From CAUPWF01 sp964367905 (lineage in GTDB: Bacteria; Bacillota; Clostridia; Lachnospirales; Lachnospiraceae): a DNA stretch of 64,000 bases. The notes under the pieces are model-generated. The model ran no database searches. It was not told the origin of the DNA and worked only from the letters and a program-made list of their open reading frames with translations. This document shows, in pieces, positions 1 through 7,933 of the stretch. Position 1 is the stretch's first letter, and the number at the start of each line of letters is the position of its first letter. Where the stretch lies: the NCBI GenBank assembly GCA_964367905.1, contig CAYIZP010000004.1, positions 1 through 64,000 on the forward strand, written 5' to 3'. The translations under genes and the position numbers were made by a program.

Positions 1-21
1 TCGTTTTTCATAATTCCACAT
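1..21 (-). CDS. cotJC: Spore coat protein CotJC, first 7 codons only
   Basis: Only the start of the gene lies in the window. An ATG at 21-19 (minus strand) opens a frame reading MWNYEKR, the usual beginning of CotJC, a manganese-catalase-like spore coat protein. A strong ribosome-binding site (GAAGGAGGG) sits about 8 nt upstream, inside the end of cotJB, whose stop codon is only 3 bp away. Position as third gene after cotJA and cotJB fits the conserved cotJABC operon. The identification rests on seven residues plus context. Confidence 0.75.
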
Positions 22-24
22 AAG

Positions 25-306
25 CTAACACCCTCCTTCTTCCCAAGGCCATGGTTGTTCTATCCAATTCCAATATTCTGCCTCTGTCATACTCACGTCA
101 TCTACTAATAGTGGCCCATATATTTTAGTATACTCATCTAATGCTTCCGCTCTCATAGCACTGCATGTTTTAAAATATTCTAGTGCGTCCTTGTCATTTG
201 GATGAGTATCGAGAAACAGAGTCACATCATTGACCGCAAAACTAACTTCACATATCCAATCTAATAATTCACATTGTTTTCTGTTATACACTGGTTTCAT
301 TCTCAA
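25..306 (-). CDS. cotJB: Spore coat protein CotJB
   Basis: This 93-residue protein is rich in Trp, Tyr and acidic residues and ends in a WNWIEQPWPWE-type segment with a terminal Cys, matching the CotJB family of spore coat proteins in sequence and length. In Bacillus subtilis CotJA and CotJC interact in the inner coat, and the operon is transcribed in the mother cell. Here the start overlaps the end of cotJA by 4 bp and the stop lies 3 bp before cotJC, so translation of the three genes is probably coupled. Its presence shows that the host lineage makes endospores. Confidence 0.9.
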   Translation of the reverse strand: MRMKPVYNRKQCELLDWICEVSFAVNDVTLFLDTHPNDKDALEYFKTCSAMRAEALDEYTKIYGPLLVDDVSMTEAEYWNWIEQPWPWEEGGC

Positions 307-536
307 TATCCTCCCGCTCCCAAAAATGGTTTATTTAGTTCTTGGAATATCGTTCCTTGCTTAAGACCCACCCCATAGTCTACAGGTTTTTCCCATTTTT
401 GCATTGGTACATATGCCATGGCGATTGGGAATTTGTTCAACTCCTCTTCGAAACCATTTTGCATATTAGAAGTTATCATTCTACTTTTTTGAGGTAAATT
501 TCTTCTATAGTTTGGATTGCTTCTATAATTTGACAT
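303..536 (-). CDS. cotJA: Spore coat associated protein CotJA
   Basis: This 77-residue protein has the CotJA pattern, with a variable basic N-terminus followed by the conserved region around residues 36-75 (AMAYVPMQKW, then QGTIFQELNKPFLG). It is a small coat-associated protein needed for incorporation of the CotJC partner. It is first in the cotJABC operon and overlaps cotJB by 4 bp. About 30 bp upstream the minus strand reads CATATGAT (72-65), which resembles the -10 element of mother-cell sigma-E promoters, but I cannot point to a convincing -35, so the promoter is only a suggestion. Confidence 0.9.
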   Translation of the reverse strand: MSNYRSNPNYRRNLPQKSRMITSNMQNGFEEELNKFPIAMAYVPMQKWEKPVDYGVGLKQGTIFQELNKPFLGAGGY

Positions 537-576
537 TTGACTACCTTAATTTCTTTTTCACTCTATCATATGCAAA

Positions 577-605
577 GACGGAGGTTTTTGTCAAAAACCT
601 CCGTC
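577..605 (-). terminator. Intrinsic terminator overlapping the stop codon of the GH3-like gene
   Basis: A perfect 13-bp inverted repeat (577-589 and 593-605, arms GACGGAGGTTTTT/AAAAACCTCCGTC) has a 3-nt loop. The last codons and the stop (591-593) of the upstream minus-strand gene lie inside it. Only a short T run follows on the minus strand, so strength is uncertain, but it cleanly separates this gene from cotJA. Confidence 0.75.
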
Positions 606-1484
606 CTCAATTCTCGCAGTTAAATCAGCTTCTGCTATTTCACCGTTCTGTACCGCAGTTAAGAATTCACTATATACAATTTCTAAACTTTTTTCTATAA
701 ATACCATGTCCGCACCTTCATGAAAAGCAGTAATAGCTTCTGTGGCGGTAGTACATTTGCGAACATCTATCTGCTGTTGCTCATCTGTTGCCCCTTCTTC
801 ATTTACCCAATACCATGTATCTCCACTCGCATCAATCTGAAATCCACTGTCATATAGATTACTCCCTATATTCTCTACCCTTGTCTTCATCATCTCATCG
901 GCAGCCAAACGCATGGGAACTGGATTATAGGATTTGACATTGGTAAGCATGGCTGTCAGTTGATCCGCATTTTCGAAATTATGATCTGTATAATGAACTC
1001 CCCCTACAGGATACAATTGCAGCCTATTCTTCGTCTGCTCACCCGCCTGAATCGCCACACTAATATCTGCTAGTTCGTCGGCAGTCGTCATAATATATGC
1101 AGCTGCCTTCTGTTCCAAAGTCATTGATTCTACAACAGCCGCATAATTTTGCTGTTCGCTTACCTGTTGGTCTTCCTCACGGGACACCAACCAATCCTCT
1201 ACGGTCTCTTGGCTCTCCATGTATTCTGTTTCTGACTGTAGAGAAATCTTCACATGTTCTGTACTCTGTGGCACCTGAAACACATCTGCTTCCCTATGCT
1301 CTATAATATAATATCCTGCAAATACAAAAGCACCTATCAGAAGAAGAAGGACAATGCTATAAATCCAAGGAAACGAAAATGGTCGATACGATTTTTGGTA
1401 TTTTCTTCGATTTAACTTCGGGTTTGTTTTCTTCTTATATTGATCGCTCAAACGACTTTTATCTAGTTTTCTATAATCAATCAC
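591..1484 (-). CDS. Membrane-anchored protein with a reduced GH3 (NagZ-like) domain
   Basis: The 297-residue protein has a basic N-terminus, one membrane segment at about residues 40-62 and an acidic linker. From about residue 115 it carries stretches that look like the two ends of a glycoside hydrolase family 3 domain: an N-terminal MTLEQKAAAYI...YPVGGVHYTDHNFENADQL block, and near the C-terminus an FHEGADMVF...AVQNGEI block. The central barrel and the catalytic Asp region of a real GH3 enzyme (over 300 residues) do not fit between them. I read it as a non-catalytic or decayed GH3-like protein facing outward. The start is GTG at 1484, directly after the stop of the SDR gene, with GGAGGG about 10 nt upstream, so the two are co-transcribed. 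The homology claim is inference from motif pattern. Confidence 0.65.
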   Translation of the reverse strand: MIDYRKLDKSRLSDQYKKKTNPKLNRRKYQKSYRPFSFPWIYSIVLLLLIGAFVFAGYYIIEHREADVFQVPQSTEHVKISLQSETEYMESQETVEDWLVSREEDQQVSEQQNYAAVVESMTLEQKAAAYIMTTADELADISVAIQAGEQTKNRLQLYPVGGVHYTDHNFENADQLTAMLTNVKSYNPVPMRLAADEMMKTRVENIGSNLYDSGFQIDASGDTWYWVNEEGATDEQQQIDVRKCTTATEAITAFHEGADMVFIEKSLEIVYSEFLTAVQNGEIAEADLTARIEDGGF

Positions 1485-2213
1485 CTATAAATACCCTCCA
1501 TCTACCACGATTACTTGCCCGGTCAGATACCCACACCCCTCACTCATGGACACTACCAAATCCGCAATTTCCTCTGGTCTTCCCATTCGTCCCATAGGAA
1601 TATCCTCTACAAAATCCTGCAGTTCTTCCTCATCGAATCCTTTATTCATATCTGTGTCAATCATCCCTAGTGCCAAGGCATTCACATAGATATTGGATGG
1701 CGCCAACTCTTTTGCCAGAGATTTTGTAAATGCATTGATTCCGCCCTTGGTTGTGGCATATGCTACCTCACAAGAAGCTCCCACACAGCCCCAAATAGAG
1801 GAAATATTGATGATGTGCCCTTTTTTTTGTTGTACCATATAGGGAATCGTTTTTTTACTACAGTAAAAAACAGAATTTAGATTCGAACTCACCACGGAAT
1901 TCCAATCCTCATCCCTCATCTCTGATAAAAGACCAATATAAGAAATGCCCGCATTATTAATCAGAATATCCACACCACCAAAGTGTTTGGACACCTCCTC
2001 AAATAATCGAGACACCTCTTTACTATCACCTAAATCACCTATAAATATCTTGCACAAGCTTCCCATTTCTATACATTGCTTCTGCACTTCTTTTATTTCA
2101 TCCGCTGATGTTCTACAAGTGAGCACCAATCGGAATTGTTTCTTGGCGAAGGCAATTGCAATTGCCTTTCCAATTCCTCTTGATGCTCCTGTAATTAATA
2201 CCGTTTTATTCAT
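1485..2213 (-). CDS. SDR-family oxidoreductase (FabG-like; possible EF-P reductase YmfI)
   Basis: This is a 242-residue classical short-chain dehydrogenase. It has the NAD(P)-binding TGASRGIG motif at residues 8-15, NNAG near 86, the catalytic Ser in the ISSIWG segment, and Tyr/Lys in YATTK at about 153-157. The C-terminal GYLTGQVIVVDGG closes the fold. FabG (3-oxoacyl-ACP reductase) is the default name. The combination ISSIWGCVGASCEVAYATTKGG also resembles proteins annotated as YmfI, which reduces the aminopentanone group on Lys32 of elongation factor P. An EF-P with that Lys is encoded at 53387-53944. There is no fatty-acid synthesis gene nearby, which makes the YmfI reading attractive but unproven. 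The gene ends directly before the next start (1484). Confidence 0.88.
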   Translation of the reverse strand: MNKTVLITGASRGIGKAIAIAFAKKQFRLVLTCRTSADEIKEVQKQCIEMGSLCKIFIGDLGDSKEVSRLFEEVSKHFGGVDILINNAGISYIGLLSEMRDEDWNSVVSSNLNSVFYCSKKTIPYMVQQKKGHIINISSIWGCVGASCEVAYATTKGGINAFTKSLAKELAPSNIYVNALALGMIDTDMNKGFDEEELQDFVEDIPMGRMGRPEEIADLVVSMSEGCGYLTGQVIVVDGGYL

Positions 2214-2222
2214 TCATCCTAC

Positions 2223-3610
2223 CTATAGTGGATACTTCTCCGTCAATGTTTCCACGATTGCTCTTGCCTTCTCGATATTGTCTTCACTTTCAATCACCAA
2301 AGCAATTGCCTCCGCAATCAACTCCATATCTTCTTCAACCATACCTCTAGTTGTTACCGCTGGAGTTCCTAGACGAACACCACTTGTTACAAATGGAGAA
2401 CGCTTTTCATTTGGCACNNNNNNNNNNNNNNNNNNNNNNNNNNNNNNNNNNNNNNNNNNNNNNNNNNNNNNNNNNNNNNNNNNNNNNNNNNNNNNNNNNN
2501 NNNNNNNNNNNNNNNNNGAGTTCCTAGACGAACACCACTTGTTACAAATGGAGAACGCTTTTCATTTGGCACTGTATTCTTGTTACATGTGATATGTGCA
2601 CTGTCTAAACGTTTTTCCAACTCTTTTCCAGTAACTTCCAAATCTTCTAAGTTTACTAACATTAGGTGATTATCTGTTCCATCTGAAACAAGTTTCACAC
2701 CACGCTTCATCAGCCCTTGACTCAATGCTGCAGCATTCTTCACGATTTGCTCTTGGTATTTCTTGAATTCTGGTTGCAATGCCTCGTGGAAGCAAACTGC
2801 TTTCGCAGCGATTACATGCATAAGTGGTCCACCTTGTAATCCTGGGAAAATCGCCTTATTAAAGTTGAATTTATCAGCCGCTTCTTGATTACACAGAATC
2901 ATTCCACCTCTTGGTCCTCTCAATGTCTTATGAGTCGTAGTCGTAACCACATCTGCATATGGGAATGGACTAGGGTGTACTCCTGCCGCAACCAATCCCG
3001 CAATGTGAGCCATATCTACCATTAGATACGCACCAACTTCATCCGCTATTGCTCTAAATTTAGGAAAATCCAATGTTCTTGCATAAGCACTCGCTCCAGC
3101 AACAATTAATTTTGGCTTCTCTTCAACTGCAATTCTTCTCACTTCATCATAATCGATGAATCCATTATCATTTACCCCATAAGAAACAAAGTTAAAATAC
3201 TTACCAGACATATTCACTGGTGATCCATGTGTTAAATGTCCGCCGTGATCTAGGCTCATGCCCAATACCTTATCACCAAACTCTAGCATCGCAAAATATA
3301 CACCGATATTAGCACTTGCTCCAGAATGTGGTTGCACATTGGCATAATCACAACCATATAATTCTTTTGCTCTTTGTATCGCTAGATCTTCTACAACGTC
3401 TACACATTGACATCCGCCGTAATATCTCTTAGCAGGATATCCCTCTGCATATTTATTCGTCAAGACACTCCCTGTAGCCTCTAGTACTGCTTCACTTACC
3501 CAGTTTTCAGATGCAATTAATTCTATATGAGAATTCTGTCTCATCATCTCTGCCTGCATTGCCTCTGCTACTGCTGAATCCACCTTCGCAACCTTGTCAT
3601 ATGAATACAT
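2223..3610 (-). CDS. glyA: Serine hydroxymethyltransferase (interrupted by a scaffold gap)
   Basis: GlyA is a PLP enzyme that converts serine and tetrahydrofolate to glycine and methylene-THF. The sequence shows the family landmarks: HIELIASENW, the YAEGYPAKRYYGGC substrate region, the PLP-lysine segment DVVTTTTHKTLRGPRGG, and the C-terminal SPFVTSGVRLGTPAVTTRG. The frame is broken by 100 Ns at 2418-2517, but the 55 bp on both sides of the gap are identical; removing the Ns and one copy gives one continuous frame of about 410 codons, the normal length. The ATG at 3610 is preferred because GGAGG lies 6 nt upstream; the in-frame ATG at 3625 overlaps that site. It has its own promoter at 3652-3680. 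Confidence 0.96.
2363..2417. repeat. 55-bp contig-end duplicate, left copy
   Basis: These 55 bases are identical to 2518-2572, immediately on the other side of the N gap. Both encode the same glyA segment (VPNEKRSPFVTSGVRLGT). This is what two assembler contigs sharing a k-mer-sized overlap look like when joined by Ns instead of merged. I treat it as an artifact rather than a biological repeat. Confidence 0.9.
2418..2517. other. Assembly gap of 100 Ns
   Basis: Exactly 100 unknown bases lie inside glyA. A round 100 is the conventional placeholder for a gap of unknown size. Because the flanks are the same 55 bp and the protein reads through without missing residues once they are overlapped, the true gap length is probably negative and no sequence is missing. 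Confidence 0.95.
2518..2572. repeat. 55-bp contig-end duplicate, right copy
   Basis: Second copy of the 55 bp described at 2363-2417. It carries the part of glyA that joins the N-terminal 364 codons to the C-terminal 46 codons. Confidence 0.9.
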
Positions 3611-3651
3611 CTTTGTTTCCTCCATTTACTTTTGTAATGTTTCCACAGTCT

Positions 3652-3680
3652 ATTATACACATGTCACGAAGGTAAATCAA
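3652..3680 (-). promoter_or_regulatory. Promoter of glyA
   Basis: On the minus strand a -35 TTGATT (3680-3675) and a perfect -10 TATAAT (3657-3652) are separated by 17 bp. It starts 5 bp upstream of the htrA stop region and about 40 bp before the glyA start, so glyA forms its own transcription unit. Confidence 0.7.
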
Positions 3681-3684
3681 TTGC

Positions 3685-4974
3685 TTATTCTGCATTTTGT
3701 AGTATCATTTGCAATTGAGATTCTGTATATACTCCTTGAGCATCTGGAACTTCTACGGTCAATGTTACCGCTGTTCCTGCACTGTAATATTGTAATTGAT
3801 CGATTAGATTATCCATATCCGTTACCGATATACCATCTAATTCTGTAATCACACTTCCTCGAACCATATCTGCCGCTTCTGCTGCACTACCTTCAATGAT
3901 TTCACGCACATAAACTCCTGCTGGCATTCCGTACATTTCTGATGTTTCACTTGTAACACTTACACCTTGGATTCCAATATATCCGCGCTCTGCCTCTGGC
4001 ACGACTTCTCTATTAACTTGGTTCATCAAAGTCTGGATCGTTTCAGATGCCTCACTAATCGGAATTGCATATCCCATTCCTTCTATGTCTGTATCACTAG
4101 CTTTTGCTGTATTAATCCCTATCACTTCTCCAGCCGCATTCATCAATGCTCCACCACTATTTCCTGGGTTGATTGCAGCATCTGTTTGTAATAACTGAGC
4201 ATCAATTCCATCAAGTGTCCGATCTGTTGCACTCAAAACACCCGTTGTAACGGATTGTCCGTATCCCAATGCATTTCCAATCGCAATGAGAGGCTCCCCT
4301 ACTTGAAGAGAATCCGAATCTCCCAATGTTGCAATTTTGATTCCTTCACGCATCTCACTTGTCAAATCTGATTGATCAATCGCTACAATCGCTAAATCTT
4401 TCGCAGCATCTGTCCCCTTGATCTCTCCTTGTACACTCTCTTGATTTGAGAATGAAATCGTAAGTTCGCTACTTCCTTCTACAACGTGATTATTTGTTAA
4501 GATTAATAGCTCTTCCTCATTTTCTGCTATGATAATTCCTGATCCCGCTCCTGGAACCTCATAAACCTCTGTTCTTCCAAAAAAGTCCATTACCTCTTGA
4601 ACTGTCATACTCGAAATGGAAACGATAGATGGCATGGTATTGGTAACAATCTCTGATACATCGGAAGTAATTGTTGTTGCTGAATTTGTAAGGACTGCTG
4701 TTGTCTCAATCTTATTTGTTTCTGCAACCGGACTACTTGTATCGATTGCTTGCATTCCTACATAGCTCACTCCTACAAAAGCCCCACCTGCAATACTTCC
4801 TAGTAGAATTGCAGCACATCCTGCTGAAACCCACTTTTTGAATCCACCCTTTTTCTTTCGCGGCTCTCTATTTCGTGGTTCTGGTTCTTGTGGTAAAATA
4901 AAATTTGGCTCGTTGACTTCTTGGTTTATTTGTTGATTTGTTTCCTCATTATTATAGTGATAAAAATTATCCAT
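3685..4974 (-). CDS. htrA: HtrA/DegP-type membrane-anchored serine protease with one PDZ domain
   Basis: This S1C-family protease degrades or refolds damaged exported proteins at the outer face of the membrane. It has a Gln/Asn-rich cytoplasmic N-terminus, a basic stretch, one membrane segment at about residues 45-70, then the trypsin-like domain with the triad His (NNHVV, about 161), Asp (AAKDLAIVAID, about 193) and Ser (GNSGGAL, about 270). A single PDZ domain fills residues 330-425. I chose the ATG at 4974 because AAGGAG lies 7 nt upstream; ATGs further 5' overlap that site. Of 429 residues, length and order match Gram-positive HtrA. A 9-bp inverted repeat upstream (5026-5054) may be a regulator site. 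Confidence 0.95.
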   Translation of the reverse strand: MDNFYHYNNEETNQQINQEVNEPNFILPQEPEPRNREPRKKKGGFKKWVSAGCAAILLGSIAGGAFVGVSYVGMQAIDTSSPVAETNKIETTAVLTNSATTITSDVSEIVTNTMPSIVSISSMTVQEVMDFFGRTEVYEVPGAGSGIIIAENEEELLILTNNHVVEGSSELTISFSNQESVQGEIKGTDAAKDLAIVAIDQSDLTSEMREGIKIATLGDSDSLQVGEPLIAIGNALGYGQSVTTGVLSATDRTLDGIDAQLLQTDAAINPGNSGGALMNAAGEVIGINTAKASDTDIEGMGYAIPISEASETIQTLMNQVNREVVPEAERGYIGIQGVSVTSETSEMYGMPAGVYVREIIEGSAAEAADMVRGSVITELDGISVTDMDNLIDQLQYYSAGTAVTLTVEVPDAQGVYTESQLQMILQNAE

Positions 4975-5025
4975 AGTAATTCTCCTTTTCATGAATCGCA
5001 TTTTTAATTTGTTATTTTATACTGT

Positions 5026-5054
5026 CATTTTAATGACTAGTTATGATTAAAATG
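5026..5054. promoter_or_regulatory. Inverted repeat upstream of htrA, candidate operator
   Basis: Perfect 9-bp arms CATTTTAAT (5026-5034) and ATTAAAATG (5046-5054) are separated by 11 bp, 52 bp upstream of the htrA start. The spacing between arm centres is about two helical turns, as expected for a dimeric regulator. In Bacillus htrA is controlled by a secretion-stress two-component system; whether that applies here is not visible. Confidence 0.35.
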
Positions 5055-5102
5055 TGAACGAATTCATAAAACTTTGTGTTTTTATCACTGTACGATTATC
5101 TA

Positions 5103-6698
5103 TTAGTCAATATAATCCAAATCGTCATCTACCTTCTTATCTTTTCTTGAACGAATACTTCTAACTGAAATGCGATCACTCTCATCTAATGCATCTTCCC
5201 AATTATCCGAACCATCTTCTGTGCTTTGTGTACCTACATCGATACCAAGATCCATAGTAGCAAATTCGTCTTTTTGAACTGCTTCCTCTTGAAAGTCATC
5301 GTCAAAGCCATTTTCGAAATTATCGTTGAATTCGTCCGCGAAATCAATTTCTATTTCATCTGTGAATTCATCGTCGTATTCCAACTCGTCGTCATATTCA
5401 TCTTTCACATTCTTACTTATATTTTTGCCTGAGTTTTTTTTATCACGTCTCACACCTTCATCTTCGTGATCAGTGTAGACTTCTCTCTCTGGATGAGATT
5501 TTTTATTTCCGCTCGCCGCTGCAACATAATTTTGCTCTTCTTCATCTTCATATGCAGCATACAATTCATCCAACTCTTTGTTTGATTGACCTAATTTTAC
5601 TGCCATAACAATAATAATCACTAATAACAGTAGTAAAATAGCTGCGATAATTGCAACTAGTATCACAAAATACTCTTCTACCATCTTCATAATTTCCGAT
5701 TGTGATTGTTCTTCTACTGGAACCACTTCCTGTGTTGCTTCCCCTGCAATGAATCGTTGAAAAGTGCCATCTGCATTATCATATTGATAAATCACCGTCT
5801 GTCCCGAACTATTGATTGCATTCAATAAATAGTAATCACTACTCTTTGTATTCTGCCAAGTTGGAAATTCCGCTTCACTTACAATCAAAACAGTTTCTTG
5901 ATACTCTGCTGGCAAAGTTGTAGTAATAGGCTCTCTTGTTAAAACAATATATGATGTATCGGAAATATTCATCTGAACATATGGCCAAACTGTATCTGTT
6001 TCTATGCTATAGCAGAATAATTTTTCCGCACCTTGTGCATCCACTAAATTAATCAATGTAACTCCAGAAACATCTCCTTGTGCTGCTTGAATCGGCGACC
6101 CTTGGTATTGAATTTCTGCTACTGTATATCCTTCTGGCACCCCCTCGGTTGGAATCGTGGAAGACACACTATAATCCACTCCGTCTACGCTTGCAACCAA
6201 ACCCTCTACTGGAGCACTTGCACCCGCATCTGTTCCATCACCAGAAGCCTCTATCTCTGTTCCACCTTCCACATTAATTGTAGAACTTCCTTCTGTCGCT
6301 TCAAGTTCTTCTCCATCTGCTACTGTCGCTTGCACTTGGTTAATGGTTATTTTTGTTTCACCCATTTTTAAAGCACGAAATGTCAATGTAGTTGTTAGTT
6401 CGCTTGCACTTCCGTCTCCTTGCATTTCATAAGTCAAGGTTCCCGCCCCCGCTGTCACACCATCACCACTAACAAATTCAATCGCTGCACTATCATACGC
6501 CAATTCAACGAGTGCGCTTTCAATCGCCTCGCCCTCACTTGAGACAACCATATTAATCTCGAACTCTTCTCCTGCAGGAGTCGAGGATAAATCCGTGAAA
6601 CTAATTCTTCCTGCTGCTGCGTGAACAATCATAGGTGAAATCATCATCATCAAACAGATGATAGCAATGGAACTCGTAAGTATTTTTTTGATTTTCAT
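5103..6698 (-). CDS. Cohesin-domain surface protein with membrane anchor and acidic tail
   Basis: The 531-residue protein begins with a signal peptide (MKIKKILTSS to the VHAAA cleavage region near residue 28). Residues 30-145 have the cohesin/CBM-like beta-sandwich pattern (LSSTPAGEEFEINMVVSS, then VELAYDSAAIEFVSGDG, then LTFRALKMGETKITI). A second beta-rich part runs to about 330, followed by a membrane helix at about 345-368 and a cytoplasmic tail of 160 residues that is extremely rich in Asp/Glu with scattered Lys/Arg. No dockerin protein or cellulosome gene is in the window, so a cellulosome role is not supported; single cohesin-like domains also occur in unrelated surface proteins. It lies between the small membrane protein gene and htrA in the same orientation. 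Confidence 0.8.
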   Translation of the reverse strand: MKIKKILTSSIAIICLMMMISPMIVHAAAGRISFTDLSSTPAGEEFEINMVVSSEGEAIESALVELAYDSAAIEFVSGDGVTAGAGTLTYEMQGDGSASELTTTLTFRALKMGETKITINQVQATVADGEELEATEGSSTINVEGGTEIEASGDGTDAGASAPVEGLVASVDGVDYSVSSTIPTEGVPEGYTVAEIQYQGSPIQAAQGDVSGVTLINLVDAQGAEKLFCYSIETDTVWPYVQMNISDTSYIVLTREPITTTLPAEYQETVLIVSEAEFPTWQNTKSSDYYLLNAINSSGQTVIYQYDNADGTFQRFIAGEATQEVVPVEEQSQSEIMKMVEEYFVILVAIIAAILLLLLVIIIVMAVKLGQSNKELDELYAAYEDEEEQNYVAAASGNKKSHPEREVYTDHEDEGVRRDKKNSGKNISKNVKDEYDDELEYDDEFTDEIEIDFADEFNDNFENGFDDDFQEEAVQKDEFATMDLGIDVGTQSTEDGSDNWEDALDESDRISVRSIRSRKDKKVDDDLDYID

Positions 6699-6741
6699 AA
6701 TTTCCTCTTTTCTCTTGTTAGTCTAATTATTAGGTTCAATA

Positions 6742-6954
6742 TTAGTAAAGCGATTCCACACCGTCTATAGCAATACCATCAAATACACCATTTTGATACA
6801 TGATATATGTAACTCCAGCCAACAAGGCTAGTATAGCTAGCTCAAAACAAATAACCAAGGCTCTTTTTCGATTTCTAATTCGTTTTTGTCTTTGTCTTTC
6901 CATTCGTGGATCAATGTGTCGCTCATGCTTTTTTAATTTTATATTTCTACTCAT
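6742..6954 (-). CDS. Small single-pass membrane protein, unknown
   Basis: This 70-residue protein has a very basic N-terminal 32 residues (Lys/Arg/His-rich), one hydrophobic helix at about residues 33-54 and a short acidic external end. By the positive-inside rule the N-terminus is cytoplasmic. I do not recognise the family. It lies 14 bp after the nucleotidyltransferase gene and 43 bp before the cohesin-like gene, so it is very likely transcribed with them, perhaps as an accessory membrane peptide of the surface protein. Confidence 0.75.
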   Translation of the reverse strand: MSRNIKLKKHERHIDPRMERQRQKRIRNRKRALVICFELAILALLAGVTYIMYQNGVFDGIAIDGVESLY

Positions 6955-6968
6955 AATTTTCGTCTCAA

Positions 6969-7901
6969 CTATTGAAATAAAACTTCGGGATACATTCCAC
7001 TTTCCACTAATTCTTGTACCGCTTTTACAACTCCTTCTTTATCTTCTTTGTAAGTCACACCAAACCACTTATCTGTCGACTGAAGGACACGAACTGAAAT
7101 CTTATCATCTGCTAATAACTCACCAATAATTGTAGGAAGCAAGTATTCTTCCTTCAATTCATCTTCTTCAAGCGTTCCTAGAAATGTTTCAAATCCTTTT
7201 TCTAACACTTTTATAAACTTCGGTATAAGTCCCCACATATTCATCGATACAGGTGATTGTTCATCAATCAGAACCAAACCACTTTCTGTGTTTATGACCG
7301 CACCAGACTCTGACTGTTCAATATTTCGTGTCTCTACAATTTCTGAGAGGTAACCTTGATCATCAACCTTACACACTCCTCTTGTCACACCCCCGTTTTC
7401 ACTCAAGGTGTTTTTTAGAATGAATCCAACCATACTGATATCTAACTTTTCTTCATTATCCTGGTTCAAATTATTACTCTTGGTTAATTCTTCATACGCG
7501 ATTCGGTAGGCTTCTGCTCCATAATAATCATCTGCATTAATCACCAAGAAAGGAGTATGAATCAATTCTTTACAAACTAAAATTGCCTGCCCTGTTCCCC
7601 AAGGTTTCTTTCTATCCTTGTATATATCTTGGTACTTTACTGGGATGTCATCTAATTCCTGATAGGCATACTCCACATCTATCACCTTGGAAATTCGATT
7701 CCCAATGACTTCCTTGAAATCCGCTTCTAGATCCTTACGAATCACAAATATCACCTTGTCAAAACCTGCTCGCATTGCATCATAAATCGAATAATCCATG
7801 ATGATTTCTCCACCAGGCCCTACTGGTTCCAATTGCTTAATTCCTCCGCCGAATCTGCTTCCAATTCCAGCAGCCATAATCACTAATGTTGCTCGACTCA
7901 T
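6969..7901 (-). CDS. Sugar-phosphate nucleotidyltransferase family protein
   Basis: Residues 1-230 show the nucleotidyltransferase fold that activates sugars or polyols as NDP derivatives: an N-terminal signature LVIMAAGIGSRFGGGIKQLEPVG with the glycine-rich NTP-binding loop and a conserved Lys, and NADDYYGAEAY as the metal-binding Asp motif near residue 110. The C-terminal part (TDKWFGVTYKEDKEGVV) is typical of this subgroup. Substrate cannot be read from sequence. I chose ATG 7901 because GGGGGAG is 7 nt upstream; the longer frame lacks a site. It lies 32 bp downstream of leuA. Confidence 0.85.
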   Translation of the reverse strand: MSRATLVIMAAGIGSRFGGGIKQLEPVGPGGEIIMDYSIYDAMRAGFDKVIFVIRKDLEADFKEVIGNRISKVIDVEYAYQELDDIPVKYQDIYKDRKKPWGTGQAILVCKELIHTPFLVINADDYYGAEAYRIAYEELTKSNNLNQDNEEKLDISMVGFILKNTLSENGGVTRGVCKVDDQGYLSEIVETRNIEQSESGAVINTESGLVLIDEQSPVSMNMWGLIPKFIKVLEKGFETFLGTLEEDELKEEYLLPTIIGELLADDKISVRVLQSTDKWFGVTYKEDKEGVVKAVQELVESGMYPEVLFQ

Positions 7902-7933
7902 CCTGTCTCCCCCTCTTCTCACGTACTGACAAA

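Noticed and set aside
1945..2592. Plus-strand frame spanning the N gap and the SDR/glyA genes
   Set aside because: It runs antisense to two clear genes, includes 34 undefined residues and has no family features.
2223..3610. Biological disruption of glyA
   Set aside because: The duplicate flanks and continuous frame after overlap indicate an assembly artifact.
5103..6698. Cellulosome scaffoldin
   Set aside because: Only one cohesin-like domain, a membrane helix plus acidic tail, and no dockerin or cellulase genes nearby.
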